Origin: Fibrobacter sp.
Lineage (GTDB): Bacteria; Fibrobacterota; Fibrobacteria; Fibrobacterales; Fibrobacteraceae
Assembly (NCBI RefSeq): GCF_017545445.1
Contig: NZ_JAFWOM010000132.1
Span: forward strand, 1 to 58,823
Direction: 5' to 3'
Length of the DNA: 58,823 bases
Shown here: positions 43,074-51,159 of the stretch, in pieces
Layout: each line of letters begins with the position of its first letter
Numbering within the stretch: position 1 is the first letter of the stretch
Position numbers and translations under genes: made by a program
Notes under the pieces: model-generated
Database searches by the model: none
What the model was told of the DNA's origin: nothing
The model's input: the letters and a program-made list of their open reading frames with translations, nothing else

Positions 43074-43996
43074 AACTCTCCGACCAGTATAATTTCTCGT
43101 TGCAACTGAATGCCGAATTTATCGGCAACGGCTTTTTGGATGTATTCGCTGAGCGCTTTGATGTCGGCGGCGGTTGCGTTGCCAGCATTGACGATAAAGT
43201 TGGCGTGAACACGGCTCACTTCGGCTCCTCCGATGCGGTATCCTTTTAAGCCTGCCTGTTCGATGTAGTAGCCGGGAGCGATTTGTGTGGGCGTTTCGAC
43301 GGCGCCTGCATCAAGACGCTTGAATGTGCTGCCGGCGTTTGGCATGGAGAGTGGCTGGCTGTTGCGGCGCTTTGTCATGCATTCCTGCATTTCGTTTTCG
43401 AGATCGTTGGCTGTTTTGCCAAAGCCCCCTGCTGGGGTAAGTTGGAATGTGGCGGAGATGATTGTTTCTGCATTTTCGCGGGAGGTGGCGAGTTCTTGAA
43501 AAACGCTGTGGCGGTAGCCAAAATTGCATTCGCTTGCGGTTCTCGTGTGCAAGTTCCCTGCCGCATCAATCGTTTCAACTTCAATGCAGGTTTGTGATAT
43601 ATCTTGTCCATAAGCGCCAGCGTTCATGTAGATGGCGCCTCCGAGGCTTCCTGGAATTCCCGCAAGTTTGTGGATGCCTGCAAGGCTTTCGTTGATGGAA
43701 TAGCGTGCGAGGCGGGCGAGCGGCGTAGCTCCTTTTGCACAAATTTTTCCATTGCCGAGATTCATGATTTCCGAGAAAAATTTACCGAGCTGGATGATGA
43801 CTCCGTTGAATCCGCTGTCGGAGACGAGCAAGTTTGTGCCCTTGCCGAGAATGAAGCTTGGGAGAGCTTGCTTTTGGGTGAATTGAATCGCGTCTTTGAT
43901 ATCGTTTATGGATTCTGCTTTGACGAAATATCTTGCGGCACCGCCCACTTTAAAAGACGTGTGCTTGCACATCGGTACATTTTCTTGAATTATCAT
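43070..43996 (-). CDS. murB: UDP-N-acetylenolpyruvoylglucosamine reductase
   Basis: MurB reduces UDP-GlcNAc-enolpyruvate to UDP-MurNAc with NADPH and FAD in peptidoglycan synthesis. The 308-residue protein shows the FAD-binding part (VKAESINDIKDA, LGKGTNLLVSD, GIPGSLGGAIYMNAGAYG) and the substrate domain with FGYRHSVF, PNAGSTFKR (proton-donor Ser), and GGAEVSRVHANFIVN. Start is the ATG at 43996: the reading frame upstream lacks family sequence and overlaps the divergent gene's promoter. A TATATT at 44008-44003 is just six bases from the ATG. It is away from the mur/fts cluster here. Confidence 0.95.
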   Translation of the reverse strand: MIIQENVPMCKHTSFKVGGAARYFVKAESINDIKDAIQFTQKQALPSFILGKGTNLLVSDSGFNGVIIQLGKFFSEIMNLGNGKICAKGATPLARLARYSINESLAGIHKLAGIPGSLGGAIYMNAGAYGQDISQTCIEVETIDAAGNLHTRTASECNFGYRHSVFQELATSRENAETIISATFQLTPAGGFGKTANDLENEMQECMTKRRNSQPLSMPNAGSTFKRLDAGAVETPTQIAPGYYIEQAGLKGYRIGGAEVSRVHANFIVNAGNATAADIKALSEYIQKAVADKFGIQLQREIILVGEF

Positions 43997-44014
43997 GCAG
44001 AAAATATATATATT
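43985..44014. promoter_or_regulatory. Back-to-back promoters of murB and the primase-like gene
   Basis: The 27-bp gap contains AATATATATATT. It supplies TATATT on the plus strand (44009-44014, with TTGAAT at 43985-43990 and an 18-bp spacer) and TATATT on the minus strand (44008-44003). Distances to the start codons are 9 and 6 bp. Confidence 0.75.
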
Positions 44015-44023
44015 CTTTTTGCC

Positions 44024-45178
44024 ATGACAGAAGAGGAACTGAAACAATTTAAGGCTGCGTTATCGATTACGAAGGTTGCTATGGATTTGGGTATTCCCGT
44101 GGCGCGTAATCGTTTCCATTGCTTTTTTCCAACACGTCATGCGCATGGCGATAGAACGCCGTCGGTTTCGATATCTGAAGAACGTGGAACTTTCCGTTGC
44201 TGGGTCTGCGATGATGTTCGTGGCGATGTGATTTCACTTGTTCAATTTGTCAAGAATTGTTCGTTCTTGGAGGCGCTGAACTGGCTCAAGGGAATGTATG
44301 GATTCTTGGTTCCAGGGGCAAAACCACCTTTGCAAAATTGCGATGATATTGCGAATGCGGCTCCTGTGAACAAGGCATCGACGCCGAACCGTATGGTGCA
44401 AACTGCTGCTCTTGTGGCGAAAACGGCTGTTCGTGAAGCATCTCTTGAATACAGTTCTCCAGAACCTGTTAAGGAACTTGTGAGCGAAGACGAACGCAAG
44501 AAGATTATTCTCGCGTTCCTAAAAATGTTGAGTCCTGTCGATAGAACGCCTGCGGCTGCGTATTTGGCTCGCCGTCGCATTTTCAAGCCGACTTGGGACA
44601 AAATGCTCTTGCGCACGATTACGGATTATGGGACCTTGAACAATAAGCTCAAGGAAATGTACGACTTGGAAGTCTTGAAGTACGTGGGGCTTTTCAATGA
44701 GAAAGGGAATTTGAGGTATTACAAGCATCCGCTGTTTTTCCCGTACTTAGACACGAAACGTCGTTCGTGCTATTTTCAGGCTCGGGCCATTGATAGTTCT
44801 GTGGTGCCAAAGGAATTGAATTTGCGTGGAACGGTTCCGTATCCATATAACGTATCGGCTCTCGATCAAAAACCGGGTTGGGTTTATTTGTGTGAAGGGG
44901 TTGTCGATACGCTCACGTTTTTAGGGCAAAGCATTGCGGCTATAGGGATTCCGGGCGTGCGCTCCTTCAAGACGGAATGGTTGCCGCTTTTTAAGAACAA
45001 AAGCGTTGTACTTTGTCTGGACAAGGATGAAGCGGGCCGCAGTGGTACTGAATATTTGCAATCTGTTTTCGCTCAAACGGGTATTCGTACGGTTGTGCTA
45101 GGTGAAGGGCTAGAAAACCTCAATTCTTCCATGAAAGAAGGCGACGATATCAATTCATGGTTCGGCGGAAAAAAGTGA
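44024..45178 (+). CDS. Compact DnaG-like primase with zinc finger and TOPRIM
   Basis: A 384-residue protein. The N terminus carries a CHC2-type zinc finger like DnaG (Cys33, His39 or His41, Cys59, Cys62 in NRFHCFFPTRHAHGDRTPS and FRCWVCD). About residues 285-380 form a TOPRIM domain: YLCEGVVDTLTFLG (catalytic Glu) and VVLCLDKDEAGR (Asp-x-Asp). The middle region is shorter than in DnaG and the helicase-binding C-terminal domain is absent (DnaG is about 600 residues). It could be a second, plasmid- or phage-derived primase. Start: ATG at 44024; the frame is open far upstream but overlaps murB there. Confidence 0.82.
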   Translation: MTEEELKQFKAALSITKVAMDLGIPVARNRFHCFFPTRHAHGDRTPSVSISEERGTFRCWVCDDVRGDVISLVQFVKNCSFLEALNWLKGMYGFLVPGAKPPLQNCDDIANAAPVNKASTPNRMVQTAALVAKTAVREASLEYSSPEPVKELVSEDERKKIILAFLKMLSPVDRTPAAAYLARRRIFKPTWDKMLLRTITDYGTLNNKLKEMYDLEVLKYVGLFNEKGNLRYYKHPLFFPYLDTKRRSCYFQARAIDSSVVPKELNLRGTVPYPYNVSALDQKPGWVYLCEGVVDTLTFLGQSIAAIGIPGVRSFKTEWLPLFKNKSVVLCLDKDEAGRSGTEYLQSVFAQTGIRTVVLGEGLENLNSSMKEGDDINSWFGGKK

Positions 45179-45183
45179 ATTGG

Positions 45184-45219
45184 GGGTAGTAGGCAGTGGT
45201 TAGTGGTTGGTGGTTAGGA
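45184..45219 (+). repeat. TAG-heptad array after the primase-like gene
   Basis: TAGTAGG, CAGTGGT, TAGTGGT, TGGTGGT, TAGGAAT in a seven-base register, beginning eight bases after the stop. Confidence 0.85.
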
Positions 45220-45222
45220 ATC

Positions 45223-45258
45223 GTCATCCTCGAAGCGAAGCTGAGGGGATCCAGTGAA
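45223..45258 (+). repeat. Partial GTCAT element
   Basis: GTCATCCTCGAAGCGAAGCT, then GGGGATCCAGTGA: the left half of the family, immediately after a heptad array. Confidence 0.75.
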
Positions 45259-45278
45259 GATTCCTTCAGCTTTGCTTA

Positions 45279-46544
45279 CTATCTCCCCATGACTCTATCT
45301 ATTTCTTCTTGATGGGTGATGCCGGATTCTACGAGTTTTTGTGCGCTTTCTTGCATGGTGGTGTCGGCGTAGGTGCCGTTGGGCAAGAGCAATTCGCAGA
45401 TTGTGGTTCTGCCACTGTATTGCAGTGTCGAATCATGAGATGCTGTGTTGTCGAACTTTCGCACGAGGCGTTGGGCGAAAACGCCGAGCAATGCTTCGTC
45501 TAAGACGTTTTGGGATACGCCGAGGTCTAGCAATCGGGCGGCGGCTCCTTTGGCGCTGTTCGTGTGCAGCGTGCTTAAAACGAGGTGTCCGGTTTGTGCA
45601 GCGCGGAGTGCAATTTGCGCGGTTTCTCTGTCGCGGATTTCGCCAACGAGAATTACATCTGGGTCTTGACGCAAAATGGAACGCAAGGCGACTGCAAATG
45701 TGAATCCGCATTTTTCATTTACAGAAACTTGGTTGGCTCCGAAAAGCTCGTATTCTACGGGATCCTCGATGGTGGTGACGTTGATTTTTCGTTGGATGAT
45801 TTCGCGGAGGCCTGCGTAAAGCGTTGTCGTCTTTCCGCTGCCGGTGGGGCCTGTGACGAGGAACAGACCTTGCGGCGCGCTGAAAATACGACGGAGGGCT
45901 TGGAGCGTTTTTTCGCTGAAGTCGAGACTTGTAAGCGTTTGTGCGGAATCGCTTGCACTGAGCAATCTCAGTACGCATTTTTCGCCGTTGCTTACGGGAA
46001 TGGTGCTAAGTCGTACGTTAATTTTTTGCTGAAAATTATCGAAAGCAAAACTTCCGTCGTGGGGGAGGCGGCGTTCCGTGATATCGACGTTCGCCATGAC
46101 TTTGAGGCGTATCAGCACGGGCTCGGCAAGCCATTGCGGAAACGTGCGGTATTCCGTCAAAAGTCCATCGATACGTAGTCGCACGCGGAGCGAGTCGGCA
46201 GTCGGTTCTAGGTGGATATCGGTCGCTTTTTTCTGGAGTGCTTTTACGATTAAACTATCGACGAGGTTTATAATCGGTTCTGATTCCCAAGACGAATTTC
46301 TTGATGCATCTAAATGTTTGAGGTGCTTGAGCAAATCTTCGTCATCGAAGGTTTCGGCGTGACTGTGCATCAGCCTGATTTCGGCAGGGGAGTGCTGCTC
46401 GGGAACAACTCTTTGTTGTGTGAGAAAGCGGATTTTTTCGAGGGCGAGTTCGTCGCTTGCGTTTGGGATGGCTATGGTCCCATTATCTAAAATTGCAATC
46501 CCGTTTTTCTGACACCATTTCTTTGACAAGTTTTTTGTATTCAT
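45279..46544 (-). CDS. GspE/PilB-type secretion ATPase, stand-alone
   Basis: A 421-residue type II secretion / type IV pilus assembly ATPase. Visible: N2 domain (VDSLIVKALQKKATDIHLEP, RLRIDGLL), Walker A GPTGSGKTTT, Asp box TIEDPVEYE, Walker B VILVGEIRDRETAQIALRAAQTGHLVLSTLHTN with the His box. The protein is shorter than typical GspE/PilB at both ends: it has only about 90 residues before N2 and lacks the four-Cys zinc element of the C-terminal domain. No pilin, gspF or secretin gene is nearby. Start: ATG at 46544; the frame continues upstream into hairpin repeats. Confidence 0.88.
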   Translation of the reverse strand: MNTKNLSKKWCQKNGIAILDNGTIAIPNASDELALEKIRFLTQQRVVPEQHSPAEIRLMHSHAETFDDEDLLKHLKHLDASRNSSWESEPIINLVDSLIVKALQKKATDIHLEPTADSLRVRLRIDGLLTEYRTFPQWLAEPVLIRLKVMANVDITERRLPHDGSFAFDNFQQKINVRLSTIPVSNGEKCVLRLLSASDSAQTLTSLDFSEKTLQALRRIFSAPQGLFLVTGPTGSGKTTTLYAGLREIIQRKINVTTIEDPVEYELFGANQVSVNEKCGFTFAVALRSILRQDPDVILVGEIRDRETAQIALRAAQTGHLVLSTLHTNSAKGAAARLLDLGVSQNVLDEALLGVFAQRLVRKFDNTASHDSTLQYSGRTTICELLLPNGTYADTTMQESAQKLVESGITHQEEIDRVMGR

Positions 46545-46595
46545 TCTCGTAAAATACAAAGAAAATTTTAAAGAAATCAATTTATTGCAAATTTG

Positions 46596-46758
46596 GCAAA
46601 CAACCGTTTGCACGAGAGTCGCGGAAACAAGCTTGCTTGTTTCCATGACCGAGTAAGCAGGTTGTTCTGCAAACAACCGTTAGCACGAGAGTCGCAGCGG
46701 CAAGCTCGCTTGCCGATAGGACCGAGTCGCAGGTTGTTCTGCAAACTACCGTTAGCAA
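46596..46758 (-). repeat. Two tandem variable-stem hairpin units plus a partial third
   Basis: Unit 1 (46596-46668) and unit 2 (46669-46740) share the ends GCAAACAACCGTT and GGTTGTTCT and the flanks CACGAGAGTCGC and ACCGAGT. A partial third copy starts at 46741. The central stems differ but remain paired: GGAAACAAGC/GCTTGTTTCC in unit 1, CGGCAAGC/GCTTGCCG in unit 2. AACAACC and GGTTGTT at the ends can pair as an outer stem. Confidence 0.88.
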
Positions 46759-46847
46759 AGTATGTAAACGTTGAATGTTTTATTTCAATTGGAATAACTG
46801 ATGCCGGAACGGAGTCCGGCATGACAGCTTCGGGGATGAGACCGCAC

Positions 46848-46875
46848 AAAAAAAGTCCCCCGGATGGGGGACTTT
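46848..46875 (-). terminator. Terminator of the efflux operon
   Basis: On the minus strand AAAGTCCCCC pairs with GGGGGACTTT (10 bp) around a four-base loop, followed by TTTT. Confidence 0.93.
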
Positions 46876-46898
46876 ATGGAGTAGTCTAATGAAAGCTA

Positions 46899-49800
46899 TT
46901 ATGCCTTTCGCATCAGTTTCTTCTGGATGTTGCTAGCACCACTCTTGGCCTTGCTGAAGAGGGCGTTCGGGAGCCAGAAGAATGTCGGCACAAGGAACAT
47001 GGTAAGCACTGCGGACACAATCAAGCCACCCACAGAAGCGATACCCATCGGCTGCGTCATGGCGGCCACGTTACCACCGAGAGCAAATGCCAGCGGAAGC
47101 TGTGCAATCACGGATGCAAGCGTTGCAAGCATGATCGGCTGGAACTTGGACTTTGCTGCGGTCAACACTGCCGAACGGCGGCCCATGCTTCCACTACGCA
47201 ACAGGCGGTTTGCTTCGTCGAGCAAAAGAATTGCGTTGTTCACCACCACACCAATCAACATCACGATAGCCATGAGGGCAATCATGGAGAGCGCCTTGCC
47301 GGTAAAGATAAGGGCGAGGAGCACGCCAATAGCGCCCATCGGGATGGTCGTCATGATAATGAACGGCTGGGCAAAGCTTTCGAGGAGAGCAATCAGCAAG
47401 ATATAGGTGAGGAGAATTGCCATCACGATTGCCGTCATGAATTCCTTCTGCATGTCGTTCTGCATGTCGGCGTTACCACCGAAGCTGAACATGATGCCTT
47501 CCGGGAGTTCGTCCTTCATGCTGTTTGTAAGTTCCGTGAGCTTGCCCATGATTTCACCGGTCGTGTGGCCCGGGAGCAAGTTCATCGAAACGTCAACACG
47601 TCTCATCTTGCGCTTACGGTCAATACGTGTCGGACCAGCACCATCTTCGATGTGGAAGAGTTCGCTAGCACTTACGTAGCCCTTCGGAGTCTTGACAGGC
47701 AAGTCTTCGATGTCAGCATGGCTCTGTCTATCCTTTTCCATCAAGCGCACATAAACATCGTATTCTTCACCGTCTTCGGTATATTGTCCTGCTTCGAAAC
47801 CGTTCACTGCAATGTAGTTGTAGTTTGCGACGGTTTCAAGCGTTACACCGTAGTCAGCCATAGCAGCACGGTTCGGAATCAAGCGGATTTCCGGCTTACC
47901 GGCTTCGTAGCTGGTCTTGATATCCACGATACCGTCAATCTTTTGCTGCACGCGGTCAAGGACGATTTGAGAAGCCTTAATTACGGAGTCTGCATGGAGA
48001 CCGCTCACTTCAAGCACCACGTCACCGGCGGAGTTGTTCTGCATTTCAGAGGCGGAGGTGGATTTCACGGAAATGTAGGCATCAGGAATATTGGCGAGGT
48101 ACGGACGGATGGAATCAACGATCTGGTCGGTGCTGCGATGCTTGCCCTTCCATTTAGGATCGTTCTTCTTTTCCCAGTCCTTCAAAAGCCTTACACGCAT
48201 GGTGGCCTGGTTTACGGTCGTAAAGCCGTTGGAACCACCCACGTTCATGCTATAGTGAACAATTTCAGGAATATCCTTGACGCGAGATTCAATAATGCGA
48301 GCCACGCTGTCGGTTGTCTCGATGTTTGTACCCACAGGCATTTCGAGTTTGATGCTCATCATGCCCTGGTCTTGTCTCGGGGCTAGTTCAACCGTCAAGT
48401 TGTTCTTGGCAAGACCTGCCACAAGGAAGATGGCGGCACCAAGAGCGACAACCTGGAAAATCACGCCCGGAACAGAAAGGCAGAAACTGAGCATCTTCAA
48501 ATAGACAAAGCGAACCCCGTTCAAAGCCTTGGGGAAAAGTCCCAACAAGCTTCCGATAAAGCCCGGCTTTTCTTCGATGATGTTTCCGTTTTCGTCTTTC
48601 TTTTTACCCTTGAACAAGTAGGCGGCCATAAGCGGCGTGAGCGTAAATGTCACGAGGAGCGACACGAACGTTGCAAACACCATGGTCATACCGAATGTTC
48701 TAAAGAAGATACCTACGATGGATTTCATGAATGCGATAGGCACGAACACGCAGACGTTGGTGAGCGTCGATGCCATGATGGCGATCATGATTTCGGAAGT
48801 GCCCTTGTAAGCGGCTTCCTTCGGGTCAAGGCCTTGGTTCAACTTGCTGTTGATGTTTTCAAGCACGACGATGGAGTTTGTCACCAACAGACCCACGGAA
48901 CTCGAAAGAGCCATGAGGGACATCATGTTGATACCAAAACCTGCAAAGTACATGAGCGTGAAAGCGCCAATCACAGAAATCGGCATTGTAAGGGCCGCAA
49001 TAATCATCGTGGAGAACTTGCCGAGGAACAAGAGCAAGAGGGCTGCGGTAAGCACAATGGCGATAATGATGTTCTGGATAACGTTGTCGATGGATTCGTT
49101 CACGGCTTCGGACTTGTCGTAAATGAGCGTGAGTTTGAAGCCTTTCGGGAGAGTCTTGTTGACTTCGTCCAAACGCTTGAGCACGCCTCTGGAAACTTCC
49201 ACGACGTTTGCATCGGAACGTTTCTTGATATCGAGTGCGACAGAGTTGATGCCGTTAAAGCGGGAAGTCGATGTAATCGTTTCGATAGTGTCTTTCACGA
49301 CGGCGATTTCGGAGAGCTTGACCACTCCGTTTGCCGTTGGAATTTCCATATTGCGCATTTCATCGAGGTTCCTGAACTTACCTGCGGTACGCACGGATGT
49401 GTTCTTGTGCTTGCCGATAACTTCACCAATCGGGAGGTTAACGTTGGACATGCCGTAAAGGCCCATCATGGTGCCGATATCGACACCGCGGTCCATCATT
49501 TTTTCCTTGTCGACTTCGATGGCTATCTGGCGGGTTGTACCACCGAAAACATCGACGCTAGCAACACCGGAAACAGAAGTGAAGAGCGGTTCGATTTCGT
49601 CTTCGACTTTCTGGCGGAGTTCTGTAGAGTTTAGAGGACCGGTGAACGAGATTGCCATGATGGCTGCACCGTTAATATCGACCTTCGAAATAATCGGCGC
49701 CTGTACTGCATCCGGAAAGTCCGCAGAGGCGAGGTCCACCTTGGAACGCACGTCATTTGCGGCAACGTCCACGTTCACGCCCATGTTGAACATGGCGACG

Positions 49801-50066
49801 ATAATGCCGTAGTTTTCCAAGCAGATGGACTGCACGTAGTCGATACCGTCCACGAGTTCCACCTGTTCTTCAATCGGCTTGATAATTGTGGTTTCGATTT
49901 CTTCAGGGTTTGCGCCCTTGTAAATGATGGTGGCCGTAACCACGGGGACTTCGAATTTCGGCATCAAGTCCACCACCATCATAGAATAGGTATAAAGACC
50001 GAACACCACCACGGTCAAGATGACCATGAGCATGGTGATTGGTTTGTAAATACTGGCTTTAATCAT
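46899..50066 (-). CDS. RND efflux pump inner-membrane transporter
   Basis: A 1055-residue RND transporter of the AcrB/MexB type that exports substrates using the proton gradient. It has 12 predicted transmembrane helices and two large periplasmic loops. The N-terminal helix (PITMLMVILTVVVFGLYTY), the motif VDLMPKFEVPVVT, and the intramembrane region around SVGLLVTNSIVVLENI are visible. The proton-relay pair of HAE1 pumps (Asp-Asp in helix 4) appears replaced: ALSSSVGLLVTNSIVVLEN lacks it. That may indicate different coupling or a distinct RND subgroup. It is last in a TolC-MFP-RND operon, 20 bp after the adaptor gene, with CTGGAG as Shine-Dalgarno. Confidence 0.9.
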   Translation of the reverse strand: MIKASIYKPITMLMVILTVVVFGLYTYSMMVVDLMPKFEVPVVTATIIYKGANPEEIETTIIKPIEEQVELVDGIDYVQSICLENYGIIVAMFNMGVNVDVAANDVRSKVDLASADFPDAVQAPIISKVDINGAAIMAISFTGPLNSTELRQKVEDEIEPLFTSVSGVASVDVFGGTTRQIAIEVDKEKMMDRGVDIGTMMGLYGMSNVNLPIGEVIGKHKNTSVRTAGKFRNLDEMRNMEIPTANGVVKLSEIAVVKDTIETITSTSRFNGINSVALDIKKRSDANVVEVSRGVLKRLDEVNKTLPKGFKLTLIYDKSEAVNESIDNVIQNIIIAIVLTAALLLLFLGKFSTMIIAALTMPISVIGAFTLMYFAGFGINMMSLMALSSSVGLLVTNSIVVLENINSKLNQGLDPKEAAYKGTSEIMIAIMASTLTNVCVFVPIAFMKSIVGIFFRTFGMTMVFATFVSLLVTFTLTPLMAAYLFKGKKKDENGNIIEEKPGFIGSLLGLFPKALNGVRFVYLKMLSFCLSVPGVIFQVVALGAAIFLVAGLAKNNLTVELAPRQDQGMMSIKLEMPVGTNIETTDSVARIIESRVKDIPEIVHYSMNVGGSNGFTTVNQATMRVRLLKDWEKKNDPKWKGKHRSTDQIVDSIRPYLANIPDAYISVKSTSASEMQNNSAGDVVLEVSGLHADSVIKASQIVLDRVQQKIDGIVDIKTSYEAGKPEIRLIPNRAAMADYGVTLETVANYNYIAVNGFEAGQYTEDGEEYDVYVRLMEKDRQSHADIEDLPVKTPKGYVSASELFHIEDGAGPTRIDRKRKMRRVDVSMNLLPGHTTGEIMGKLTELTNSMKDELPEGIMFSFGGNADMQNDMQKEFMTAIVMAILLTYILLIALLESFAQPFIIMTTIPMGAIGVLLALIFTGKALSMIALMAIVMLIGVVVNNAILLLDEANRLLRSGSMGRRSAVLTAAKSKFQPIMLATLASVIAQLPLAFALGGNVAAMTQPMGIASVGGLIVSAVLTMFLVPTFFWLPNALFSKAKSGASNIQKKLMRKA

Positions 50067-50086
50067 TGACTATACTCCAGTGTCGA

Positions 50087-51136
50087 TTATTCGACGATCA
50101 GCACCTTGTCGCCATCGTTCATGCGGTTCTGGCCTTCGACCATCACGATGTCGCCTTCGTTAAGGCCATCCTTGATTTGGATGTCGGTCTTGGTCTGCAC
50201 ACCGAGTTGCACAATTTTGCGCTTGGCCTTGCCTTCCTTATCGACAATCCAGACCGAGTTCACGCCGTTGCTATAGACAATGGCTTCGACAGGGACGGTA
50301 ACGCCGGTGACTTCACGGGCGTCAATCTTTGTGGTGAGGTACATGCCCGGGAGGAGTTTACGATTTTTGTTTTTGAAGGTGACTTCGACCGGGAAGAAAC
50401 GCGTAATCGGGTTTGCGGCGAGCGGGATGAGGCTCACTTCGCCTTGGAGCTTTTCGCCGTTCAGTTCGATTGTTGCCTTGGCGCCCTTCTTGAAGAATCC
50501 GATTTCGGAACTTGTGACGTTCAGCTTGAGGATTACTTTGTCGAGGTTTGCGATGGTGAACATGGCACCACCGACACCCGGGACTTCACCGACCTTGTAC
50601 TTCACTTCGGTAACTGTACCCGAAGACGGGGCGAGCACGAGTGTTGCACGGCGTGCGGTTTCGAGGTTCATCTTGTCTACATTCAACTTCGTTTCGAGTT
50701 GATCGACGTCCTGTTGAGAAACGCCACCCTTGGCTTGCACTTCCTTAGTGCGGGCGAGAGTCTTTTCAGAAAGTTCGATGTTTGCCTTAGCTTGCTGGTA
50801 GCTGGTGTTATCGCCGGTGAATACGAATTTGGCGAGGACCTGGTCTTTCTTGACCTTGGAGCCGACTTTGACGTTGATCTTGGCAATCGGGTCGCCGAGC
50901 TTGGCTGTTGCGGTTGTCTGTTGGCTGCCTTCAATAGTGCCGCTGAAGGCGCGGACATCAGTGAGTTTTACAATGTTGGCCTTTACGACACGGGCGGGCT
51001 TGCCTTTAACCTTCTGGATTTCTTCGATGGTCGAAACTTTCTTTTCGGACTTAGCGTCTTTCTTGGCTTCGCCACATCCGGCAAGGAGGAGCGACAGGGC
51101 AGAAATAGTAATGAGTGTTTTTGTAATCGTTTTCAT
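50087..51136 (-). CDS. RND efflux periplasmic adaptor lipoprotein
   Basis: A 349-residue membrane-fusion protein that links the RND pump to the outer-membrane channel. It has a lipoprotein signal (LLLAGC, Cys21), a half-lipoyl motif region (AKLGDPIAKINVKVGSKVKKDQVLAKF), an alpha-hairpin with ELSEKTLARTKEVQAKGGVSQQDVDQLETKLN, the second lipoyl half (LVLAPSSGTVTEVKYKVGEV), beta-barrel and membrane-proximal domains. Intervals of about 20 bp to both neighbours indicate an operon. AGAGGAAG precedes the ATG. Confidence 0.92.
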   Translation of the reverse strand: MKTITKTLITISALSLLLAGCGEAKKDAKSEKKVSTIEEIQKVKGKPARVVKANIVKLTDVRAFSGTIEGSQQTTATAKLGDPIAKINVKVGSKVKKDQVLAKFVFTGDNTSYQQAKANIELSEKTLARTKEVQAKGGVSQQDVDQLETKLNVDKMNLETARRATLVLAPSSGTVTEVKYKVGEVPGVGGAMFTIANLDKVILKLNVTSSEIGFFKKGAKATIELNGEKLQGEVSLIPLAANPITRFFPVEVTFKNKNRKLLPGMYLTTKIDAREVTGVTVPVEAIVYSNGVNSVWIVDKEGKAKRKIVQLGVQTKTDIQIKDGLNEGDIVMVEGQNRMNDGDKVLIVE

Positions 51137-51159
51137 GATTGTTGTCTTCCTCTTAAATC

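Larger units (their letters stand above)
46545..46898. other. Intergenic region with structured repeats
   Basis: No gene is visible. It holds two tandem variable-stem hairpin units (46596-46740), a hairpin ATGCCGGA/TCCGGCAT (46801-46825, ending in ATGAC) and the terminator of the RND operon. Confidence 0.8.

Noticed and set aside
43604..44023. N-terminal extension of the primase-like protein
   Set aside because: It is antisense to conserved murB sequence; the zinc-finger domain begins right after the ATG at 44024.
46596..46740. CRISPR array
   Set aside because: Units are adjacent with no spacers, only two and a part copies, and the variable part is a self-complementary stem rather than a unique spacer. 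No cas gene is present.
46593..46889. 98-codon plus-strand frame over the hairpin units
   Set aside because: It crosses two tandem palindromes and a terminator; the composition is that of repeats, not of protein.
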